Shown here piece by piece: positions 38,526 to 45,773 of a stretch of 45,773 bases of DNA. The position numbers and the translations under genes are program-made. Source of the DNA: an uncultured beta proteobacterium (GTDB lineage: Bacteria > Pseudomonadota > Gammaproteobacteria > Burkholderiales > Burkholderiaceae_C); contig CAIMXF010000343.1 of NCBI GenBank assembly GCA_903845345.1, forward strand, positions 1 to 45,773, given 5' to 3'. The notes beneath the pieces are model-generated. The model was not told where the DNA came from. It saw only the letters and a program-made list of their open reading frames with translations, and searched no databases. Each line of letters begins with the position of its first letter. Position 1 is the stretch's first letter.

Positions 38526-41345
38526 TCACGCCGCCGCGATGCTGAACCGGTCCCGCCCGGCTTCCTTGGCCTCGTAGAGCGCCTTGTCGGCGCGTGCCAG
38601 CAGTTCGGTGGGCTGCGCGTGGCCGTCGGCCTGCCAGGCGATGCCGATGCTGGTGGTGACGGCCAGCCGCGTTCCGGCGACGTCGAACGGGCGGTTCATG
38701 GCCGCGAGGATCTTGTGCGCGATGACCTGCGTCTCGGCCGGCGTGTGCAGGCGCTCCAGGATCACGACGAACTCGTCGCCCGCGAGCCGCGCGACGGCAT
38801 CGGTCTCGCGCACGCTCGCGACGAGGCGCTGCGCGAAGATCTTCAGCACCTCGTCGCCGGCGGCGTGGCCCCGCGTGTCGTTGATGCGCTTGAACTTGTC
38901 GACGTCGAGGAAGAAGAGCGCGATCGGCATGTTGCTGCGGCGGCTGCGCGCCAGCGCCTCGGCCAGCTTGTCGTTGAACGCGTAGCGGTTGGACAGCCCC
39001 GTCAGCACGTCGGTGCGCGCCTGCAGTGCCAGCCGGGCCTCGGCGGCCTTCTCGGCGGTGACGTCCGACATCAGCACGTACAGGCCTTCCACGCGCCCGT
39101 CGATGACATCGGGCACGTAGGTGCCGTGCAGGTGTCGATGCACGCCCAGCCAGGTGGACTCGATGTCGAAGTCGGAGCGCTCGCCCGACAATGCGCGGTC
39201 CACGTGCGCCGTGCGCTTGCCGAATTCCTCGGCGCCGAGCACGTCGATCATCGACCGGCCGACCATGCTGGCCGAGTCGACGCCCATCCACGTGCCGTAC
39301 GTGCGGTTGACGAACTGGTAGCGCGCGTCCTTGTCGATGTAGGAGATCAGCACCGGCAGGTTGTCGGTGATCGTGCGCAGGCGCCGATCGCTGCGCGCCT
39401 GCGCCAGCTCGGCATCGCGGCGCGCGGTGAGATCCAGCACCATGCCGTAGATGCCCTGCACGCGGCCGTGCTCGTCGACGTCCGGGATGTAGTGCATCAG
39501 GCTGTGCATCGTGCGGCCGTTGACGGTCACGCTCGACTCGAAGCTGCGCGTCTCGCCGGCGAGCACGGCGGCCAGCTGGGACGCCACGCGCTCGTAGGCG
39601 ACGTCGCCCACGACATCGCGCACCGGGCGGCCCAGCATGCGCTGCTCGTCGATGTCGAACCAGCGGCGATAGGTGGCGTTGGCGTACGAATAGCGCAGGT
39701 CGGTGTCGATGTGCGAGAACAGCGCCGGCATGTTGTCGGTGACGGTGCGCAGGCGGCGCTCGCTCTGCGCCAGCAGGCGCTCCGCGCGCAGGCGGTCGGA
39801 GATGTCGTGCAGGAAGGCGTAGGCGACCTCGCCCCCTTCCGTGCGCAGCGCCGCGGCCGACAGTTCGACCGGGATCTCGACGCCGCTCTTGTGCAGCACG
39901 CCCAACTGCACGCGGTGCGTCGCGCCGACGCCGCGGCGCGTGAACGCGGCGATGCCCGTGCGCGGCTGCGGGCAGCGCGCGGCCTCGGGCACCAGCAGCG
40001 TCGACAGCGGCTGCCCGAAGGCCTCGTCGCGCGTCCAGCCGAAGGTCTGTTCGGCCTGGCGGTTCCACTCGCTGATGCGGCCGGACTCGTCGATCGCGAT
40101 GTACGCGTCGGGTGCGTGCGTGAGGATCGCGCGCAGGCGCTCCTCGCTGTGCCAGCGCTCGCGCACGGCCCACGCGAGTTCCTCGTTCGTGCGCTCCTGC
40201 GCGGCGGTGCGTTCGACGACGCGGGCCTCGAGGCTGGCGTTCATGTCGCGCAGGTGCGCGGCATCCTCGCGATGGCGCTGGGCATAGCGGTCGAGCGCCT
40301 GGCCCAGCAGGTCGGCCTCGCGATACAGCGGATGGCCGCGTGCCGGCGGTTCGTCCTCGGGTGGCGCCATCATCTGGGCGCCGAGCTCGCGCAGCGGCGT
40401 CGCGAGCCGGCGCGACAGCAGCCACAGCAGCGGCGCGAGGAACAGGCACAGCAGCCCCGCGGCCACGCGGGCGCGCACCTGCAGCGCGTGGAAGTCGGCC
40501 ATCGCGACGGCCTCGGGCTGGCGCAGCACCACGTTCCAGCCCAGGCCCGGAAAGCGGCCCGACCCTGCGGTGCGAGATTCCACCGACAGCTCGCCCGCCC
40601 GCGGCGCCGGCAACTTCTTGCCTTGCAGCGCGGCGGAGCCGAGCAGCACGGTGCCGTCGCTGCCGACGACCATCGCCTCGGCCTGGTGCTTCGCGAGCGC
40701 GGTGTCGACCAGGTCGTGCTTGATCCCGGCGGCCCAGCTCCAGCTCAGGTGCGCGCCCAGCACGCCGCGCAGCCTGCCGTCGGGCGAATAGACCGGCGTG
40801 GCGATGTCGACGAAGCGCCACGGCTCGGCACGCGCCGGCAGCAGCCTGGACAGCAGCAGCGCGCTGTGCACGTCGCCCACGAACGTGCCGTGCTGCGCGC
40901 CCGCGAACCAGGGCCGCGCGGCAACGCTGGCGCCCTGAAGCAGGCCGTCGACCGACGCGATCACGCGGCCGTCGCGGCCGGCCAGCCCCAGCCAGGCGTA
41001 TTGCGGGAAGCTCGCGTGCATCTGGTCGAGCGCGCGGCGGATCACCGCCGGGTCGCTCGCGCCGGTCAACTGGTCGAGCTGGCCGAGCACGCGCACCTGC
41101 TCGTAGTTCTGCGCCATGCCGCGGTCGAGCGCATCGCTCAGCGCGTCGGCGTGCGCCTGCAGGAACTGGGCCGCCTCGTGGCGCGCCTCGTCGCGCGCGA
41201 AGCGGTCGATCAGCAGCGTGCACATGAGCACGGCGGCGATGGTCGCGCCCAACACGCTGACGAACAGCCACGTGACCAGCGAGGGACGCGTGGAGCGGGC
41301 GGCGGGCAGGGAATGGGGCATCGTGCGGACAGCAAAGGACTTCAA
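38526..41345 (-). CDS. Membrane-bound PAS-GGDEF diguanylate cyclase (AGDEF active site)
   Basis: dCache/CHASE-like periplasmic region between two TMs, three PAS domains, GGDEF domain (TDVLTGLSNRYAFNDKL... RETDAVARLAGDEFVVILERL). Confidence 0.92.
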   Translation of the reverse strand: MKSFAVRTMPHSLPAARSTRPSLVTWLFVSVLGATIAAVLMCTLLIDRFARDEARHEAAQFLQAHADALSDALDRGMAQNYEQVRVLGQLDQLTGASDPAVIRRALDQMHASFPQYAWLGLAGRDGRVIASVDGLLQGASVAARPWFAGAQHGTFVGDVHSALLLSRLLPARAEPWRFVDIATPVYSPDGRLRGVLGAHLSWSWAAGIKHDLVDTALAKHQAEAMVVGSDGTVLLGSAALQGKKLPAPRAGELSVESRTAGSGRFPGLGWNVVLRQPEAVAMADFHALQVRARVAAGLLCLFLAPLLWLLSRRLATPLRELGAQMMAPPEDEPPARGHPLYREADLLGQALDRYAQRHREDAAHLRDMNASLEARVVERTAAQERTNEELAWAVRERWHSEERLRAILTHAPDAYIAIDESGRISEWNRQAEQTFGWTRDEAFGQPLSTLLVPEAARCPQPRTGIAAFTRRGVGATHRVQLGVLHKSGVEIPVELSAAALRTEGGEVAYAFLHDISDRLRAERLLAQSERRLRTVTDNMPALFSHIDTDLRYSYANATYRRWFDIDEQRMLGRPVRDVVGDVAYERVASQLAAVLAGETRSFESSVTVNGRTMHSLMHYIPDVDEHGRVQGIYGMVLDLTARRDAELAQARSDRRLRTITDNLPVLISYIDKDARYQFVNRTYGTWMGVDSASMVGRSMIDVLGAEEFGKRTAHVDRALSGERSDFDIESTWLGVHRHLHGTYVPDVIDGRVEGLYVLMSDVTAEKAAEARLALQARTDVLTGLSNRYAFNDKLAEALARSRRSNMPIALFFLDVDKFKRINDTRGHAAGDEVLKIFAQRLVASVRETDAVARLAGDEFVVILERLHTPAETQVIAHKILAAMNRPFDVAGTRLAVTTSIGIAWQADGHAQPTELLARADKALYEAKEAGRDRFSIAAA

Positions 41346-41374
41346 CTCGGGATATCGACCGCTCCGCTGCGTTC

Positions 41375-41408
41375 TGAAAAGGAAAGAGCGACTCCAAGGC
41401 CGCTCTTT
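41375..41408 (-). terminator. Rho-independent terminator downstream of the HNH gene
   Basis: AAAGAGCG-N10-CGCTCTTT stem followed on the minus strand by CCTTTTCAG. Confidence 0.6.
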
Positions 41409-41423
41409 GCGCAGTTTCGACGC

Positions 41424-42035
<612 letters not shown>

Positions 42036-42152
42036 GCGCTCGGGGGTGTCGAGACGCCATACGAAAGATTCCGGTCACGGGTTCCGGAGCCGCCCAATCG
42101 TTGCGGCCGGTTTGCGTCGCGTGGCGTGAGCGCCTGCGCGACTTCGGGTTGT

Positions 42153-42228
42153 TGGCGCCGTGTGCGGGATTCGAACCCGCGTTGCCGGCTTGAAAAACCG
42201 GAGTCCTGACCAAGTAGACGAACACGAC
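42153..42228 (-). tRNA. tRNA-Glu (anticodon UUC), CCA encoded
   Basis: Minus strand GTCGTGT TC GTCT ACTTGGTCA GGAC T CCGGT TTTTCAA GCCGG CAAC GCGGG TTCGAAT CCCGC ACACGGC G CCA folds as a 76-nt cloverleaf; anticodon TTC. Confidence 0.92.
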
Positions 42229-42410
42229 ATGACGACTTCCACTTCGGCTGTGCCCTCGCGCGAGCCCTCCCGTCGGAGGCGGCGTCTCGCTGCACGAGGC
42301 CGGGTGACCCGCCGCGCACATCCCGCGCCGCGTACACCTGGGGGTCTTGCGGCGTCGGAGTGCAAAGGCACACCCGAAGTGAAAGGACGAACTGGACAGA
42401 CAAACGAAAA

Positions 42411-42438
42411 GGCCCGGATCCTTGGCGGGATCCGGGCC
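42411..42438 (-). terminator. Strong hairpin terminator of a minus-strand transcript
   Basis: GGCCCGGATCC-N6-GGATCCGGGCC inverted repeat; minus-strand 3' side runs into TTTTCG. Confidence 0.75.
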
Positions 42439-42655
42439 TCTGGAATTCAGAGTGCGGCTCAGGCGCGTCGTCAGACGCGGCTGCCTCCCGGATCGGGACG
42501 ATCCTCGGACTCGCAATGCGCGGGCGCCTGCCCCGACGGCAGGCCGCCATGCGCCCGCGAAACAGCGCGGTCGCACGCACGGAAGCCGACGAGGGCTTGG
42601 GCGTTGCGAAGGGCGTTCCGGCTGTTCACGATGGATGTCCTGGTGCTGTTCGTTC

Positions 42656-42677
42656 GAGGCGCGACGAATCGCGCCTC
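42656..42677 (-). other. Perfect 9-bp stem with UUCG loop (minus-strand RNA)
   Basis: Minus strand GAGGCGCGA-TTCG-TCGCGCCTC. Confidence 0.7.
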
Positions 42678-42717
42678 ATCCAAATGGTCGCCGCCTTTTC
42701 AAGCGACAGGACGCAGT

Positions 42718-42732
42718 GTAAATAGTCTTTAC
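42718..42732. promoter_or_regulatory. Palindromic site GTAAATAGTCTTTAC, copy 1
   Basis: GTAAA-N5-TTTAC, identical to copy 2 at 45300-45314; adjoins perfect palindrome GTTTGCGCAAAC (42734-42745). Confidence 0.65.
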
Positions 42733-42942
42733 TGTTTGCGCAAACCCTGCGCGTTTCGGCGTGGCGTGCGATCCACGATCGTGCGTCGGGCACCAGGACG
42801 GTTCACAAGAGAAATCGATGAGCTGAAAGAAATAATTCGCGCTTGCGCGAGCGTGGCGGCATTTCCAGAATCGATGCACTCCGCGATCTCCGGCGTCGGG
42901 GGTCGCTCACAATCGTCCGGTCACTCGCAGCAGGAAATCGCC

Positions 42943-43680
42943 ATGGCACCTGACGTCTCACTCTGGCCGCTCGTCGGCGTGGCCTTCATCATCGCGGGCT
43001 TCATCCTGCGCTTCAATCCGATGATCGTCGTCATCGGCGCGGCGATCGTCACCGCGTTCGCCGCAGGCTTCGGCGTCGTGGCCACGCTGGGTGCGATCGG
43101 CACCGGCTTCCTGAAGGCGCGCAATCTCACGCTGGCCATCATCCTGCCGCTGGCCACCATCGGCCTGCTCGAGCGCCACGGGCTGCGCCACCATGCGCAG
43201 CACTGGATCCAGCGCTTCCGCAACGCGACCGCCGGCCAGCTCCTGATCGTCTACCTCGCGGCGCGCGAGATCACGGCGGCCCTGGGCCTGACCGGCCTGG
43301 GCGGCCATGTCGTGATGGTGCGGCCGCTGATCGCGCCGATGGCCGAGGGTGCGGCCGAGGCCCGGCACGGCCCGCTGCCGGAGCGCATCCGCCACCGGCT
43401 GCGCGCGCTCGCGGCGGCCACCGACAACGTCGGCCTGTTCTTCGGCGAGGACATCTTCGTGGCGTTCGGCGCCGTCGTGCTCATCACCACCTTCCTGAAG
43501 GAGGCCGGCATCGCCGTCGAGCCGCTGAAGGTCGCGTTCTGGGGCCTGCCGACGGCGGGCTTCGCGTTCGTCGTGCACGCCGTGCGGCTGTGGCGCCTCG
43601 ACGCCGCGCTCGCCCGCGAGATGCGCGAGGAACCCGCCGACCAGCCGCCCGCGACGCGCAACGACGGGAGCGCCGAATGA
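42943..43680 (+). CDS. DUF969 family membrane protein
   Basis: WPLVGVAFIIAGFILRFNPMIVVIGAAIVTAFAAG...PLATIGLLERHGLRHHAQHWI...ATDNVGLFFGEDIFVAFGAVVLI, followed directly by DUF979. Confidence 0.9.
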   Translation: MAPDVSLWPLVGVAFIIAGFILRFNPMIVVIGAAIVTAFAAGFGVVATLGAIGTGFLKARNLTLAIILPLATIGLLERHGLRHHAQHWIQRFRNATAGQLLIVYLAAREITAALGLTGLGGHVVMVRPLIAPMAEGAAEARHGPLPERIRHRLRALAAATDNVGLFFGEDIFVAFGAVVLITTFLKEAGIAVEPLKVAFWGLPTAGFAFVVHAVRLWRLDAALAREMREEPADQPPATRNDGSAE

Positions 43681-44636
43681 TCTTCTCGCTCGCCCACCTG
43701 TACGTGCTGGCCGGCCTGGTGCTCGCCAGCGTGGCCCTGATGACCGCGCTCGATCGCACGCATCCCCGGCGCATCGGCAGCGCGTCGTTCTGGGGCTTCT
43801 ACGCGCTCGTGTTCCTCGTCGGCGACTTGCTGCCGCCGTCGTGGATCGGCGGCGGCGTGGTCGCGATGGCGGTCATCGCGGGCCTGCGCCGCGTCGCGGG
43901 CGGCGTGCACGTCGCGCCGACCGTGGCTGACTACGCCGACCGTGCCCGCCGCCTCGGCAACAGGCTGTTCCTGCCGGCGCTCGCGATTCCCGTGGTCGCG
44001 GTCGCGGCCTCGCTGCTGTCGAAGAAGGGCGTGGTCGCGGGCATTGCGCTGCTCGATCCCGCCAACGCGACGCTGGCGGCGATCGGCTTGTCCAGCATCG
44101 TGGCGCTCGGGCTCGCGTGCTGGCTCACGCGCGAGACGCCAGCGCAAGGCCTGCGTGAGGCGCGCCGCCTGGTCGACGCGATGGGCTGGGCGCTGGTGCT
44201 GCCGCAGTTGCTCGCGATGCTCGGGCTGGTGTTCTCGGACGCCGGCGTCGGCAAGGCGGTCGCCTGGATCGCCACGCACTACATCGCGATGGACGTCCGC
44301 TTCGTCGCCGTGGCCGTCTACGTGATCGGCATGGCGTTGTTCACCGTCATCATGGGCAACGGCTTCGCCGCGTTCCCGGTGATGACCGGCGGCATCGGCG
44401 TGCCGGTACTCGTGGGCGTGTTCCATGCGAACCCGGCCGCGATGGCGGCCATCGGCATGTTCTCGGGCTACTGCGGGACGCTGATGACGCCGATGGCCGC
44501 CAACTTCAACATCGTGCCCGCCGCGCTGCTGGAGCTGCCGGACAAGAACGCCGTGATCCGCGCACAATGGCCGACGGCGATGACCGTGCTGGTCTTCAAC
44601 ATCTTCCTGCTCGACTTCCTGTTGCCCGCCACGTGA
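43677..44636 (+). CDS. DUF979 family membrane protein
   Basis: ALMTALDRTHPRRIGSASFWGFYALVFLVGDLLP and ITVIMGNGFAAFPVMTGGIGVP..LVGVFHANPAAMAAIGMFSGYCGTLMTPMAANFN-type sequence. 4-bp overlap with DUF969. Confidence 0.9.
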   Translation: MIFSLAHLYVLAGLVLASVALMTALDRTHPRRIGSASFWGFYALVFLVGDLLPPSWIGGGVVAMAVIAGLRRVAGGVHVAPTVADYADRARRLGNRLFLPALAIPVVAVAASLLSKKGVVAGIALLDPANATLAAIGLSSIVALGLACWLTRETPAQGLREARRLVDAMGWALVLPQLLAMLGLVFSDAGVGKAVAWIATHYIAMDVRFVAVAVYVIGMALFTVIMGNGFAAFPVMTGGIGVPVLVGVFHANPAAMAAIGMFSGYCGTLMTPMAANFNIVPAALLELPDKNAVIRAQWPTAMTVLVFNIFLLDFLLPAT

Positions 44637-45289
44637 CCTCGACCATCCTCCTCACCGGCTTCGAACCCTTCGGCGGCGAGTCCGTCAATCCGTCGTGGGA
44701 GATCGCGCGCGCGCTCGACGGCTGGGTCTGCGAAGGCCGTACGGTGCGGGCCGTGCAGCTGCCCTGCGTCTTCGGCGACGCGCTGAAGGCGCTGGACGAC
44801 GCGCTCGCCGCGCATCGCCCCGAACTCGTGGTGTGCCTGGGGCAGGCCGGCGGCCGCGCGGAGATCTCGCTCGAGCGTGCCGCGCTCAATGTCGACGACG
44901 CGCGCATCCCCGACAACCTCGGCCGCCAGCCGATCGACGCCGCGGTCGTGCCCGGCGGCCCGGCGGCCTATTTCTCGACGCTGCCGATCAAGGCGCTCGC
45001 GCGCGACCTGCGCGCTGCGGGCGTCGCGGCAGCGGTGTCGAACACGGCCGGCACCTTCGTCTGCAACCACGTCTTCTACGCGCTGATGCACCGCCTGGCC
45101 ACCGCGCCCGCGCTGGCGCACGCGCGCGGCGGCTTCATGCACGTGCCCTACACGCCCGAGCAGGTCGCGCACCGGCCGGGCGTGCCCGCGATGGCGCTGG
45201 CCACGCAGGTCGAGGGCATCCGCCAGGCATTGCGCTCGGCCGTGCTCACGCGCGCGGACGTGCGCGAGACGGCGGGCCGCGAGCATTGA
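44633..45289 (+). CDS. pcp: Pyroglutamyl-peptidase I (pyrrolidone-carboxylate peptidase)
   Basis: ILLTGFEPFGGESVNPSWE, VCLGQAGGRAEISLERAALN, SNTAGTFVCNHVFYALMH catalytic Cys motif, GFMHVPYTPEQ. GTGA overlap with DUF979. Confidence 0.95.
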   Translation: MTSTILLTGFEPFGGESVNPSWEIARALDGWVCEGRTVRAVQLPCVFGDALKALDDALAAHRPELVVCLGQAGGRAEISLERAALNVDDARIPDNLGRQPIDAAVVPGGPAAYFSTLPIKALARDLRAAGVAAAVSNTAGTFVCNHVFYALMHRLATAPALAHARGGFMHVPYTPEQVAHRPGVPAMALATQVEGIRQALRSAVLTRADVRETAGREH

Positions 45290-45299
45290 CCCCGCCGCA

Positions 45300-45314
45300 G
45301 TAAATAGTCTTTAC
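45300..45314. promoter_or_regulatory. Palindromic site GTAAATAGTCTTTAC, copy 2
   Basis: Identical 15-mer to 42718-42732, in the intergenic gap upstream of the HTH-like gene. Confidence 0.65.
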
Positions 45315-45371
45315 GATCGTCCCGGTGGCGGCGACAATCGGGGTCGACTTCTCCGCCGGCCTTCCTCGCTC

Positions 45372-45737
45372 GTGACCGATCCCACCGTTTCCCGCCGCCG
45401 CAACGTGCTGGCGCTGTTCCAGGCCTATGCCGAGAACGCCGTCGCCACGGGCGCGGCCCCCAAAGGCCTCGAGCAGGCCTTCGCCGCGCACGTGGAGATC
45501 TCGCCGAGCATGTGGAGCCAGATCAAGTCCTCGCGCCCGATCGGCGACAAGCTCGCGCGGCAGATCGAGCAGCACTGTGCCAAGCCCGCGGGCTGGCTCG
45601 ACGAGGAACGCGAGGCCGCCGGCCTCACGCCGGGCGAGCAGCAGTTCCTCGCCATCGCGCTGCGGGCCTGGCGCGCCACCAACGCCGAGGGACGCAAGGC
45701 GTTGAAGGCGCAGATGAAGCAGATCTCCCAAGGCTGA
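45372..45737 (+). CDS. Small HTH (XRE-like) DNA-binding protein
   Basis: GTG start; GLEQAFAAHVEISPSMWSQIKSSRPIGDKLARQIEQHCAKPAGWLDEE resembles a lambda-repressor-like HTH; short helical C-terminus. Confidence 0.7.
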   Translation: MTDPTVSRRRNVLALFQAYAENAVATGAAPKGLEQAFAAHVEISPSMWSQIKSSRPIGDKLARQIEQHCAKPAGWLDEEREAAGLTPGEQQFLAIALRAWRATNAEGRKALKAQMKQISQG

Positions 45738-45773
45738 GGCGAGCCGACACGCCATGAACCAGCGATTCGTCGA

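Noticed and set aside
38348-38545. 65-aa ORF (NVTKRGFFLNRVRDVQVTRHMLTTHDGITAFEEELERQ) in the gap after the AgmX gene
   Set aside because: The first ~40 residues look protein-like and may be a small gene or gene remnant. There is no family recognition, and the C-terminus runs into low-complexity Arg/Pro sequence.
45754-45773. ATG at the right edge (ATGAACCAGCGATTCGTCGA)
   Set aside because: Probable start of another gene but only six codons are visible.

Overview
The window is high-GC, densely coded bacterial chromosome. Its gene content and order look like a betaproteobacterium of the order Burkholderiales (inference from gene neighbourhoods, no search run). From left to right it contains: the 3' part of a barstar-family gene; a minus-strand rsmA-surA-lptD block with no pdxA between surA and rsmA; an amgK-like kinase; an Ig/PQQ-propeller lipoprotein; a chemoreceptor with a C-terminal WESF tether; an Old Yellow Enzyme; MOSC and ACT-domain genes; a complete System I cytochrome c maturation operon (ccmABCDEFGHI, 13.28-20.0 kb); and a ~17.9 kb co-directional locus of overlapping genes (20.38-38.25 kb). 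That locus encodes ApbE, a three-CxxCH HzsA-like/PD40 lipoprotein, a small CX4CH lipoprotein, an SH3+beta-barrel protein, a second beta-barrel, a TlpA thioredoxin, DUF4266, a DUF3570 barrel, an Ala/Ser-repeat periplasmic protein, three TPR proteins, a 104-aa exported protein, ExbB/TolQ, two ExbD/TolR proteins and an AgmX/TonB-like protein. After it come a PAS-GGDEF protein (AGDEF active site), an HNH endonuclease, a divergent tRNA-Glu(UUC), a candidate small-RNA/small-ORF unit, a DUF969-DUF979-pcp operon and an HTH-like regulator. The most interesting object is the 20.4-38.3 kb locus. It looks like an Agl/Glt-type proton-driven envelope machine fused to a periplasmic heme/flavin/thiol redox module, and one of its two ExbD subunits lacks the proton-carrying Asp. 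A second notable observation is an identical 15-bp palindrome, GTAAATAGTCTTTAC, found in front of both the HTH gene and the candidate small-RNA unit.
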